A DNA stretch of 64,000 bases, from contig NC_064435.1 of assembly GCF_023343835.1 (NCBI RefSeq), positions 57,929,634 to 57,993,633 of the forward strand, in the 5' to 3' direction. The notes beneath the pieces were generated by a model. That model did not search any database and was not told where the DNA came from. It saw nothing but the letters and a program-made list of their open reading frames with translations. A program made the translations under genes and the position numbers. The DNA is from Lagopus muta. Taxonomy: Eukaryota; Chordata; Aves; Galliformes; Phasianidae. Positions 1-13,400 of this stretch are shown one piece after another (the first letter of the stretch is position 1; every line of letters begins with the position of its first letter).

Positions 1-1251
1 AGAAGGTTCTCTTCAGGTCTGCTGTGATGTTGAACTATAGAAAGGGAAAAAAAATGCTGATAATAAATAGGTAGACTACTTGCATTCTGTTTGTAATATT
101 CTTGCCTTTTCCTAATAAGGAAAGAAGCAAAATGATTATTAATACCACATTTATCACAAATCAAACTTTTCAAATAACATTTACCAGTATCTTCCAAGCT
201 CATTTGGCTGGATTTAGATAACTGTTTAGAGTAAGTCATAAGATGAGCTCAGATTACTGGAGTTAAATACCAGAGTGATACATTGCTATGAAACTACCTA
301 ATGTTTGCTTGGAATTCCGAGTGAACAGAATGAAGCATTTATGTTATGCTCAGAAATCCTAGGAAGAGGCAGGAAAGTTCTGAAATCCAGGCTAGTGGTT
401 TGCTTTTTGCCCTGAGTAGATATTTCTTGTGAAGATGTTTTTATGCTAAAGATACTTATTCACAAAGAAGGATGATTTTCGGGCATCCACTAAAGGATGC
501 TGGTTGATCATAATAAAAGTGTTTTTGGAGATTGTCTGTCAAACACGAGGTGATCTTTCCACATTTTGGGAGCTTTTGTAGAGGTAGTGTCTTCAATTTT
601 TAACATTAGCTTTGTAAATTGTTAAGATTTCAATTTTCAAATGCTAATGCACTTTTTTTTCCCATCCATGTGATTACATAGGTTGTCCATAGTTTCACAG
701 AATCACAGAATCACCCGGGTTGGAAGGGACCCCAAGGATCATGTAGTTCCAACCCCCCTGCCTAGCAGGGCCACCAAACATACACATTCAGATCAGGTTG
801 CCCAGGACCCCGTCCAACCTGGCCTTAAACACGTCCAAGGACGGGGCATATTGTTTCCTTGAACAATATTTATGTGCTGTGTATAAATATGGTAACAGCT
901 CTCACATGTGCTATGGGTCAGAATGCACATACCTTGTGTGTATAATTGGTGCTTGTTTTTAGGGGTAGCATACACTTAGGAACACTTAAAGCAAATTTCT
1001 CCAGATTTATTTTCGTAGGTGCTCTGGAGTGGTTCTTATTTTGGAAGATGCCAGTTAATATTTAAATAATAACTATCCCTAAATGACATGGAACTTATTA
1101 AATTTTAAACTAGCCAGCCAGAACGCTGAAATGACGCACAAAAGTGTGCATGTGTAGTTTCTGTATTGATTTTGTTTATAAAAATAAGCAAGCTAAAAGA
1201 GACGGTCAGTAATGATAAAGAAAAACATAATGCAACTGTTTTCTTTGGTAG
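1..1251 (+). other. ZNF236: ZNF236 intron, 3' part
   Basis: This is AT-rich intronic sequence leading to the acceptor TTTGGTAG at 1244-1251. Apart from one CR1 tail at 696-850, I see no exon or RNA gene in it. The upstream exon is outside the window. Confidence 0.75.
696..850 (-). repeat. CR1 LINE 3' tail fragment
   Basis: The block begins CACAGAATCACAGAATCAC and continues with GGTTGGAAGGGACC and the CCAACCTGGCCTT motif. This is the reverse complement of the usual bird CR1 3' end. The element therefore points to the minus strand and is 5'-truncated. Confidence 0.9.
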
Positions 1252-1397
1252 CTGGAGGTGACTTAACTGTGTCCTTGACAGATGGTAGCTTGGCCACTCT
1301 TGAAGGAATACAGTTACAACTTGCTGCTAATCTGGTTGGACAAAATGTTCAAATCTCTGGAATCGATGCTGCTAGTATCAACAACATAACATTACAG
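1252..1397 (+). CDS. ZNF236: ZNF236 exon a (start of the finger-free region in this window)
   Basis: The acceptor is TTGGTAG and the donor is CAG|GTAGGT. The exon opens with the last two bases of a codon and ends in phase 0. It encodes [18 protein letters not shown] and runs to NNITLQ, a hydrophobic/polar segment carrying the first TLTI-type motif. The in-frame ATG at 1212 lies in the intron and is not a start. Confidence 0.85.
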
Positions 1398-4300
1398 GTA
1401 GGTTGTTTTCAGTTTATTTGATTTTATAGAATCAGTTTGAAGACTGAAGGAAGTTTAATGAGTATGTGTACTTCTGAAGTAGTACCTTTGAGTGAGACAT
1501 CTGACAGTTCCATGCTGTTTCAGTTGTATCGTGTTAGAGCTTAGGTTCATGGTGGGATTTTTGTTTTGGCTTTTTTCTCTTCAAGTTTTTCGGATTTTTA
1601 CCTCTCTGGGATTTTGACAGATTTCTTTAAAATCCATTTTTTTTTCTTTTAATGGCGTTTTGTCTTTTCATTTAAAAAAAAAACAAACATTTTAAGCAAC
1701 ATCTCCCCTCCCAGTCACCCTCCTCAAAACAGAAGAACCCAAATGTTACTAAAAATTTTCCTTACCATGACACTTGCGTTATTTGTCTAGTTTTAAACAT
1801 TTAGACTCATAGTTCAAATGCCATTTGAACTTGTAAAATAAACAATAGAAATACTTTACATAAAAGAAAGTGAAATCATTAAATTTGAGAATTCAAAATG
1901 ACATGAAAGAATCGTTTGATAAAATTGGTTGGGTTTGATTAGTTTCAGAGACTTGTTTTGAGGAAAAGAGTTCTGGTGACTTCTATGTCCAACTCCTAGG
2001 TCAAGGAAAGATCATCATCTGAATTGCATTGGTTCATTTGAAGTCTGTCTACTTAAAAAGTTTATAGCTAAAAGTAAAGGAAATTGTAGTTTTGTTTCCC
2101 TTAATTCCCAAACATCCCAAAGAAAACAGTGTGTATTTAAATATTGAAAACAGTTATTTTCTGGTGAACTGGGACTTTTAGGACCCATAAAGACTGAAAA
2201 ACAGATCATTTCTGATGGTGTTTTTCCCTTCTGCTCCTTTCAGTGATTTGTGAGCAATAGGCCTTGCATGCAAGACACTACAAAATGCCAATATAGTAGA
2301 TACCCAGTATGCCTATTTGTAGCTGCGATCATGATTTCCTGAACCTGGAAGTTGAATAGGCATCCTACAAATAGATACTTCAAAAATTTTAATTTTTTTA
2401 ATAGTAATCTTAAATAGTATATATTCCAAATGCACCTTTCTGAATTCTGAATTTGTTATAAATATTCATGTAACCCAGATTTATTAAGTCAGATTGATCA
2501 GACTGAGAATTTGTTTTTCAGATTGATCCAAGCATTCTACAGCAAACCTTACAGCAGAGTAATATACTTGCTCAGCAACTAACTGGAGATCCCAGTATGG
2601 CTCCACAGAATCCCTCCCTCCAGACAACGGAAAATGCAGTGCCAGCTAACGTGGTTATTCAGCCTATATCAGGCCTGTCTTTGCAGCCTACAGTAACATC
2701 TTCAGCTAACATGACAATTGGATCCCTATCTGAGCAAGAGTCTGTGCTGACGACCAGTGCTAGTGGTGAGTAGTGCCACTAGTCTTATGCTCTGAATTGT
2801 TTAGCATTAACTTTTCACTTTTTTTAATACTTCGTTTAGTAAGTTGGATATATGCTTCTTGTAACAGCGTATTTGTCAAATTCTTCAACTTTATCACTTT
2901 TGAATACAAGGTTTTCATAATGTGTACTAAAAAATTGAAGAATATGTATAGCTTTTAGGAACATAAAAGCTTTTTAAGTTGTAGAGGAATAAATTAGACT
3001 GTGGAAACAATTTCTCCGTTAGATTGCAAGTTTTAGCATCTTACCTTGGCTAAGTCTTTCATACTAGTTCAAAAAATAATGTTGTAATTGTAGTTTTACA
3101 AAATATATATTGTAAAGAAAGGATATTCATGGAAATTTTTGTTCTACCTTTTTATATTTAGGTACACAGGACATCTCTCAGGTCATGACTTCACAGGGTA
3201 TGGTGTCATCTTCAAATGGACAACATGAGATAACATTGACCATAAATAATTCCAGTTTGAGTCAAGTTCTAGCTCATGCTACAGGTTCTACTACTGCAAG
3301 CTCATCAGGAAGTCCTCAAGAAATCACTCTTACAATATCTGGTTGGTATTTCTAATGATTTTTAGTGGTACCAGATCTGTTTCATAGGCTAGCTGGTACA
3401 GTATTTGAGCATATTTTTGCTGTCAGCTGCGTTCCTTTTTATATTCATCAGCTTTAAAAGGTATTTTCTAAATCTACCTTTGAAAGCCAAATGCAATTGC
3501 AGTGAGTACAAATGTAAGATCAGTTCCCTGTTTTATTCATGGTCTTATTACAACAGATATTTCTCAGGGGGAAAGTTTGTGTAAGCAGTTCTTATTTCCT
3601 TGCTGTGACTCATTTGGCTTAGTGTAATTCCTGGTGGGATAGGAGCAAGCAGCTCAAGGCAGGCATTGGGGTTGAGTTTATTTAATATAAATTCACTTCC
3701 ATACCTGTTCCAATACATATTCCAATAGATGTTCTGACCATCCTTGCATGTGTACTCTTCAGTCACTGTAGTAAGTAGTTAGTACTCTAGGTGTCTTTAA
3801 AAACATTTAGACTATCCTTACTGCCTTTAGGAAACTGATTTTATGTACAGTGTAATTAGCAGTCCACTTTCCTCAAAGACATGTTTGTTTAATTACATTT
3901 CTTAAGTGGATCCAGTGTTTTAACTATTAGTCTTCAGTTTGCTAGCTTGTACAGTTTCATGAAGTTCTTGTGCCTTGAATTTAAGATCTATCAATATTTG
4001 TCTAAATATTAAGAAGTACAGGTATTTCTCTGTATATTGCTATCTGAACCTATATTAAGAATATGTTGAAGTTTTTTGTAAAAATATGCATGTGAAGAAG
4101 TGAATCTTGTTTTGGTTTTATCTAGTGCTTTTAATTTATGATCACTTTTTTTTTTTTTAATAGAGTATAGTAGTAGAATAATGTTGAGATATTTCTGGCT
4201 GTAACAGGGACTAATTTCTTTTTAGGTCAAGATCTTATTCAGCATAATTCTGGAAGCAGTGATCTGAATAGTAGCTTAAGGTTGACAGCACCAACCATCA

Positions 4301-7300
4301 ACAGTCAGAGTACAGGTGCAACATTAACTATAAGTAACGACCACCTTCTTTCTCAGGGCACTTCACTAAATGCTCCAGGTATGCTTCCAGTGATTTTCTA
4401 ACAAAAAAATAAGTTTGTTAAAAAAAAATAAGCTTTAGGCAGGAATAATACAGTCTTGCACACTACAATTAAGTAACAACAAGATTTAGATGTTTTCTCA
4501 CTAGTTTTAAATTGCTGTACCAATTTAAATTATCCACTCCACAGAACAAGAAGGAAATGCCTACCCCTAGGATATTCTGTAGATTGTTTGTTTTTGTTTT
4601 TGTTCTGCATATATTCCAGAGCTTAATACAACAACTGGAACAAACCTTCCTTCAACAACACCCATATCTCAATCTACAGTTTCTGCCCAGAATTTGGTCA
4701 TGTCTTCATCAGGAGTTGGAGGAGATGGTAGTGTCACTTTGACCCTTGCTGATACTCAGGGAATGTTGTCAGGTGGTCTTGATGCAGTTACACTTAATAT
4801 CACATCACAGGTAAGAAGTGTTTTTCTGAACTGACAGATAAGCTAGCATTATTGTCTTAGAGGGCTGGAATTAGGATTTTTCTTAGAAAATAATTTTGAG
4901 ATGAATTTTTTGTGATAAACTGGTTTTATATATGGGTACTGTAACTTCTTTTTTAGAAGGTAAAAGTTGTCAAAATACGAGAAACTTAATGTCTTTTAAT
5001 TGTAGCTTTTTTTTGTTTGTTTTTTCCTCTTTAAATAAAAAGGGGGATGAGTAAAGAGTATTTGCTCCGGGTACCTAATGGTAAAGCTGGTAGGTATTAT
5101 TTTCTCAAGGATTGGCATAAATGTTACAGTAAAAATGTTTCAGAGATGTTCATAGCAAATCTACCTAAGATAAGGTACATGCAGGATAAATAATAAAGAA
5201 GATGATTATCTTTTTGCTTTGTGTTTTTTTTCTAGCTAAACCTTGTCTGTATCTCTCCCTTTATTGTTGTGAGTGAAATTGTTTTGTTGTCATTCTTAAT
5301 GAGTTGTTGGTTTTTTTTTATCCCCGCTTTTCAAAAGATAGGACAATATGATCAAAACAAGAAGCTGTGTTGGGGAGAACTGAAAAACAATTTTAAATTT
5401 ATCTTAGGAGGAGCAGTTAATCTTTAATAACAGGACACGTTACGGAGACTGTGGTGTAGTACCTTTCTTGAGGTTTTGCATCGTGGAGACCTAAATAACA
5501 TTGTTCTTTTACCTTGAGCATGCTTGAGAACATATGAACTGAAGAGAAATTGGAACAGGTCTCTTCACAGCAACATAAGTGTTTAAATGAATTATGTTGT
5601 CTGGAAATTGATCTAGATTAGGGCCATGGAGATAATTAGAGAGCTGGAGCGCACCCATCTATGGAGAGAGGCTGAGAACTGGGGATGTTAAACCTGGAGA
5701 AGAGAAGGCTTTGAGGAGATTGTATTGTGCCCTTTCAGTATCTAAAGGGGGCTTATGAAAAAGATGGAAACTGACTTTTTACATGGCCTAATAGTGAGAG
5801 GATAAAGGGAAACAGTTTTGAAGTTAAATAAGAGATTTAGATTAGACGTTAGGGGGAAATTCTGCACTCAGAGGGTGAATGAGGCACAGGAGCTGCCCTG
5901 AGAAGCTGAGGGGGCCACATTTCTGGAGATATCCAAAGCCAGGTAGGATGGGGCTTTGATCTCATGGAATATATCCTTGCCCATGGAAGGTGGGTTAAAA
6001 GCAGAAGGCCCCTTCCAACCCAAGACATTCTATGAATAAAGAGGTAAACTTACAAGAAGTTACACAAGAATAATGCTGTATGACTATTACCTCTCAAGAA
6101 GCTTCAGTATTAATTTCATTCTTATCATAATGTAAGATTTTTGTAGTGTCGTCAAAAGCTAAAGTCAAGAAAGGGTTGCGGGAAGGCTTGCGTGATTCTT
6201 GTGAACTGTTGAGAATTTTTGATGTTGTGGAGTAAAGAAGCAACATATATTTTCATTTCAGAGTTTGTGATAATGTAAACAATGTAGATTTAGCAGTGTT
6301 GATGTTTATTAATAAGACACTACTCTTAATACTAAGTCAAGTAAAAAATTGGATGCTGCACAAGTACGCTGTACATAGTATGAATCTTGATAAATGGGTT
6401 GGTAATGTGTAACATACATTCACATGTAGAGATTCACATGTAGAAGTTTTAGTGGTAATGTAGAAATAGAAATAATGTGATTTTAAAAATTCTGAAACTT
6501 AATTTGTTATTTTATATTTTGACTTCATGTACTTTGGAAATATGTTTAATTAATAGATTTAAAAAAGGAAAAATCTGTGGAAAGACCACACAAAAAAGCA
6601 AAAGATAACATTATGGAGAGCATCATCTAAAGAGGTAAAAGATGAAGGCTGAAATGTGCAGCAATTGATGCAAGATGGGGAAAAATTAGAGTTTTTGCTT
6701 TTTTGGACTTCCAATTGTTCTTACACTTAACACCTTGGTATATTTAAAATCAGAGGAGAAGGAATGCTTCTAGCAATTGTTCAAATAAATTGTCGTGGTA
6801 TTTTTCAAGGAAAAAAAAGAAGTAGTTTTGAGGTATAAAAATAATTTGTGTGACTGCAATTAATTGTTTAAATGTAGTTACTCTTCCTTTTTTTTCTTTT
6901 TTTCCCTTCCCTCTTTGACAGGGTCAGCAGTTCCCTGCTATACTCGCAGATTCCAGTCTCGCTAGCCAAAGTGGGTCAGGCTCACAGCAAGTCATACTGG
7001 TGAGCCATACACCCCATTCAGCAGCTACAAACTCCGATGAAATAACGTATCAGGTAGATACTATATATTTCTGTATCTCTTGTGGGTAAAGAATGTTATT
7101 AATAAAAATATTTGGATAATTCCTTTGTATACTGAAGCAGGAAGGCTGATGTCATTCCTAAGAGCACTGGGAAGAGATTCATTGTGACTTCCTAATCATC
7201 CAGATTGTATTTAAGTTTTGAGCTGAAAAACAAAAGAAAAATACATTTAATAATGTGTTTTTCTACAAACTGTAGCAGTGTTTACTCAGCAGTTTTCTCC

Positions 7301-7399
7301 AAAAAAAATCCAAGTAAATTTGTTAGGTAATAAAAATAAATGAAGTTAAGAGCTGTGGGGAAAAGCAGCATCTATTGCTATATCTTTTTATCTTTTTTT

Positions 7400-7430
<31 letters not shown>

Positions 7431-10400
7431 CAGCCAAATTGGTTTAACAATGGAGTATAAACTTTTCAACTTAAGTGTTTTGAGTTTCCACAGGCTGTTA
7501 TACATGAGTAATGTCAGTACTATTATCAGAAGGGGTAGCTCAGATTTGTCTTGTTGAAGGTAGGATTAATAATTTTATTAAGGTAACATGATCTCTAAAC
7601 TGGGAAATACGGTAGAGGCAGATGATGACTAACAGTCAAAAGATGTGGGGCACTGGATTGGCAAGCAGACATCAATAGGTAGGCAAGTTGTGACTGATGT
7701 GAGAGAAACTGTTGAACATAAATGCTTGAAAAGAGCGGACCCTCTTCAAGTTTATGCTCATAAGGGTGGTGAGATGACAAAATAGTAGAGGAAACTCCCT
7801 CAAGCTTCTTGGAAAATTGTCAGAAATGCATACCTCTCTGGCATGTCTGTACACTGATAGATGCAACTGGAGGTAGGCATACAGTCTGCAATCTGATGGG
7901 AATCACAGAAAGAAGGTAGAACACACACAAATGAAGCACAGCTATGATAGGATGATGGCTTTTTAGGACAGGACAACAAGGCCATGGTGGGATTACATGG
8001 AGGTTTGCATAGGAGCTGGATGGTGATTCAGCTGTGGCTTTATGGGGGAATGATGTCAGGAAGATCAGGCTGTGGTGAATACTAATCATTTGCTTCAGAT
8101 CACGTGATTAAGAAGAATCTGAAGATTTGTATTTCATCAGATACAGTCTTGGGTTTCCTGCCCCTAGCTCACACTTTGAGTAGAGGAACTGAACTAGATG
8201 ATTTCAAGAAGTCTTTTCCAACCTAAGTAATTCCATGATTTGCAATCCCTGGTTTGCATATACTTCAGCCCACCTAAGATCATCTGAAAGGGCAACAAGC
8301 CAGGGTGCCAAAGAATTTAGGAAACTTCTGGAGTGTATCGATAAATTCCTGGTACAGGAGGTTGAAAAGCCGGCAAGGAAAGATGTTCAGCTGGGCTTCA
8401 TAATTGCAAACAAGGAAGAACTGGTCAGAAATATGAATGTCAGGAACACCCTTGGTAGCTGAGACTGTAGATAATGGAGTTCAGGCACCAGAGAGAAGGA
8501 AAGAAACAAAAAAATGATTGAACTGCTGCATTCAGTGATGATGTTACCTGTGCAACAATGTCAAGGCCGTTTGCTAGTGGTGTACCTCAGGGTTGAAATA
8601 CTGGGATGAGTACTATTTAACCTCTTCATTAATGACCTGCATGATAGAACAGAGAGCATACTCAATTGATTTGCAGATTATAGAAGACTGTGAGGAGTTT
8701 TGTGGTGGATTGGATGGTTGTGCTGCCATTCAGAAGCATATCGATAGACTGGGGAAATGGGCCAACAGGAACGTCATGAAATTCCATTTAGGGAAATGCA
8801 GAGTTCAGTCCCTGGAGAAAAATAACCCCATACACTGGTATGTGCTGGAAAGCAGCTTAGTAGAGCAGGACTTGTATGTGGAGGGGGTGAGGGGTACTAG
8901 TGAACAAGTATTTAACCATGAGTTAGCAATGTGCTCTTGCAGCAGAGGTGGTCAACAGCATCCTTGGATTCATTTAAGAGCAGGATTGGGAGGGAGGTGA
9001 TTGTCCCCCTCTATTCAGCTCATGTGAGGCCCCATCTGGAGTATTGTGTCCAGGCCTGGGGCACCCACCAGAAGAAGGTCGCACAGTTCTTGGAGTGGGT
9101 TCAGAGGAGGGCCACTAAGAAGATCAGAGGGCTGGAGTACCTTTCCCGTGAGGAAAGGTTGAGGGAACTGGGATTGTTTAGCTTGGAAAGAGAATGCTCT
9201 GGGGAGACATCATTGTGGCCTTCCAGTACCTTGAAGGGAGTGTATAAACAGGAAGGGGGATGACTGTTTACATGGGTGATAGTGATAGGACAAGAGGGAG
9301 TGGTTTTAAACTGAGACAGGGGGAGGTTTAGGTTAGATATTAGGAAGAAGTTTTCTACTCAGGAGGTGGTGATGCACTGGAACAGGTTGCCCAAGGAGGT
9401 TGTGGATGCCCCATCTGTGGAGGCATTCAAGGCCAGGTTGGATGTGTCTCTGGGCAGCCTGGTCTGATGGTTGATGACCATGCAGATAGCAGGGGGGTTG
9501 AAACTAGATGATCTTTGAGGTCCTTTTCAACCTAGGCCATTCTATGACTATAATTGCCAGCAGGGCAATAGGAGATGATTCTTTCCCTTTACTCAGCACC
9601 AATGAAAGGACATGCTCTGGAGTGCTCTGCCCAGTCATAACTCACCAGTAAAATAGGGACGTGAACATATGGCAGGGAGTACAGTGAAAGGCTGCAGAGA
9701 TGACTGTGTTAGTGTCTGCTGCAGGAGGAGAGAGAGAGTGTGGGGATTGTTCAGCCTGATAAAAGCCTTCGTGGTGGTTGGTGATGGTGAGGTTGTTCTT
9801 AAGTGTGCATGGTATCTGATGTGAGGGAATAAAGCAGACAGAGCCAGTCTGATTTCAGTGGTGCCTATGAAACGATAGCAGGCTATAACCCTTGTTTTAC
9901 TGTGAGTGAAACAGGTGGTTGAATTCTGGACAGATTGTCAAGAGAGTCTGGAGTCTCCATACTTGATATTCAGAAGCTGTCTGGGCATGACTGTGAGCCT
10001 GCTCTTTGGAATTTTGGAATAGATGATCTCAAGGCATCCCTTCCAACTTGAGCTATTCTATTAATTTCCTATTTTTACACTTTCATATGGTTGAATGAGA
10101 ATTCTGAACAATTTTGCAGGGTTCACATACTCTGTGAAAATGGGTGGTCTAAAATTTTGCTTGCCCATATTGTCTCTCCTCTAAATTTAGGACTGGATTT
10201 TGTCTTTCAATCTATATATGCTTTCATAAATCAGAGTAGTATTTCATAAGGCTTACTAGAATGTCACCTGCAAACTGTGACAGTACCTGAGAAGCCATAT
10301 GGTAGCAGTCAACATGTAACACTAATGAAGACCACTTTCCTTTCTGGTGACTGTTAATTTACCAGTAAACATTTCAGCAATTTTTTGAAAGGTTCGAACT

Positions 10401-13400
10401 AGTTGGAAACGTATAAATAAGTGTGTGTGATAAAAGGTTTTTTCTAATCCCTTCTTTTAGTTGTTTTGATATTACATCATTACTAATTTTGTTACTATTC
10501 CTGATTTTTACTATGGATAATGTTCTGCACTGCTTTGTACCTTTCTCGAGTTTAGTTCATCCTGAATTAGTCACTTAGCACTTAGTTTCTTTTCTGTATT
10601 TTCATATATTTCTTTTTAAAGAAAAAAATTCCATGAAGTTGAACAAGTTTCATGTTACCTCATTTGAGGAAAGTGAAACACAGCAAAACCATGCCCAGAC
10701 CCTGTCAGCTTTTCATTGTTATTTCTGAGACTGTGTTAGTAGCTCAAAAATGCTTACTTAAGGTAACTGAATCCCTGATGAATGAATTAACCACACGGAA
10801 AACCATAAACATTCTCCTTTGTAAATGTCAGAGGTGTTTTCTCTCTTTCTCTCTTTCTTTTCTCTGGAACTTTGTTTGGCTTTGAATTTTGTTTGGTAAG
10901 AATCATTTGAGATCTCAGGAATATGAAACTGGATGTAAAAAAATATTTATGTACTCAGACACATCAGATTTTACAGCATAAGTGAATTTGAGCATAGTTA
11001 TTCTAATCTTCTTGTTTCCTTAAAATTTGGTTATTCTGAGAGCAGTGAAATACACGTTTGTTTACATACAACTTGTCTTTCCTTAGTGTTGATAAGGTGC
11101 TTGCAAGCACCCTCAAAAAATTGATCACATCAAAGCAGCATCCAGAACAACCACCCAGTCTGCTGTGAGTGTACTTGATTATTTGACTGTGTTTTATAAA
11201 TCGTTATAGGTGACAGAGGTTTCTCCTAATGTAACTAAAAGCAATCAAGCAGAAAAAGAAGGTCGTGTGCACCAGTGTTTTGAGTGTAGTCAGACCTTTT
11301 CTTCGGCCACCATGTTGATGCATCACAGTAAAGAGGTTCACGGCAAGGAAAGAATACATGTTTGTCATGTCTGCAATAAAGCCTTTAAGCGGGCAACACA
11401 TCTCAAGGTATTTGGTAATAACAGTGGATTGTTCTGATAACTTGTTCTTTTGTTTTGGAATTGTTGTCATGTTACTGAAAGATACCTGTTAGCCCTTTAC
11501 TTTTTCTGTTCATGTACAGTTTGTGAAGTGCATGATGTCTGTGAGGGGGAACTTAAATGACAGCATATGCTGACATAACTCTTCCATGGAGCATGAAGAA
11601 GTTTTTAGTGTTTTAATGTATATGTTGTCCACAAAAAGAAAAACGTGGATACCTGTCATATAAACAGTGGTGTCAGAAAAAGGTGTTTATTCTGTTCTCT
11701 TATATATATTATTGCTACTTATCTTCTTTTCTAGATACACTTTTTGTAATTGTAAAATGCAAAGCAAAATCCTTGCTCTTATTTGATTTTTGGGTGTTCT
11801 GTTTTGTGAGTACAAGTGACATCTTCAGAGCAAACATTTGTTTTAAAATCCCCTTATATTGTTGCTGTTCAGTACTTCTTAAGAGAGTTTTTCAGAAGAT
11901 TTCTTCTCACTGTGGTATCATATTTTAAGGAAATATACTTTGGTTGTGAAGCTTGTGCCTTTTGGGCAAGCACATGTGACAAAAACATTATTGGTTCTTG
12001 GGAAAACACAAAATGCTGTGAAACTCAGTTACCTATATTTTAGGAGAAAGTTTTCAGCAAAAAAAAAAAAAAAGAGATTTGAATACAGAATTGGTAATTG
12101 TGAAAATGAAGAAATCAGACACCAATCTCCTAAACTTCTTTTTGTAGAAGTAAACTTTTTGAGCCCAGTGTTAGTGAATTAAGTTCACTGATGGTAAATT
12201 ATTAATACCTAGTAAAATTGTGCTGTCTTACCTTTCTGAGCTTTTTAGGATGTTTCTTAAGAACCTTAGTGTTTTTTTTTTCTTTTTGAGTAATTCAGCA
12301 ATTGGTTGTAAGTGGTTCCATTTGCATGCTGACACTATAGCTGTGTGTGTAGCAGTCCTCTCCTTTGAGGTCTTTAGTGTTTTAGAATGATCTTCATCTG
12401 GGACCTGGGTACAAATGCCCGTGTATCAGGCAAGTGGTGGGGAGGTGGGTACTGTAGAGAGGGAGAAAAAGTATCCAATGCTAGCTTATGATACATAATT
12501 GACCAAAATCTATGTTTGTAAGTGATAAAAACATTCAAAGAGCGCTGGGTTTTCATGAGTAACATTATATTATCTTCAGATAATTTGTGAAGGTACTAAT
12601 TTATGCAAAATAAATATTTCTTGACAGAGGCTTTCAGAAACGTAAAGCTACTGATGCCACAGCCCTACAAAGAGATGATATACAAACAAGTATCTCTTTT
12701 AGAAAAAAATGCAGGGTTCCATCTTCTGTGTGTTTTCTATTGATGACTAAGATCATCTGCTTTTATCTTCAAAAGTGAATATGTTTCTATGCTCAATGGT
12801 TCTGAGATGTCATCTTTTCTGTGCTACCTTAGGAACACATGCAAACCCATCAGGCTGGACCTTCACTGAGTTCCCAGAAACCTCGGGTGTTTAAGTGTGA
12901 TACCTGTGAAAAAGCTTTTGCAAAACCAAGTCAGCTGGAGAGACATTGTCGCATTCACACAGGTAACATCAGAAACGATCTTCATCTCATACAATTTTCT
13001 TATGCATATGTGACTGTTATATTTCAGAGTGTTTGCTCTTAGGTTCAGGTAATGGCATTTAGATAACAAAGAAAAAAGAAAAGAGAAAGGTTAAAATGCG
13101 AGCAAACTTGCAATCTCAAGTAGCATGATATTCTGTTTAAATCTATGCTTAGTGATGAGACTAAGAATCTCCATATATTGGCACTCACTGTACTGCAGCA
13201 GTGATGTGAATACACAAGCTTATGTTGAAAATTTTGTCGTTGAAATAGATTGATAAATGGATGTTTTAAGGCATTGTTTGAAAACACTGGATATCTTCAA
13301 GACTGTAGGAGAATGTGCAAATATCTTGGTGTGTTCAGTGATGTTAAAGAACAGTCTTAACTGCTGAAGCTGACTGCTGTAAGTGATGCTTGGTGGTTAG

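Larger units (their letters stand above)
7054..11209 (+). other. ZNF236: ZNF236 intron, rich in CR1 sequence
   Basis: Intron of about 4.2 kb. It contains a 29-T tract (7402-7430), a long degraded CR1 with a nested tail (about 7820-9550) and a second CR1 tail (about 9580-10061). From 10062 to the acceptor at 11209 I see no repeat or exon. Confidence 0.75.

Noticed and set aside
8593..9263. Two plus-strand ORFs of 135 and 110 codons taken as possible genes
   Set aside because: Both are fragments of a decayed CR1 reverse-transcriptase region with frameshifts, not host genes.
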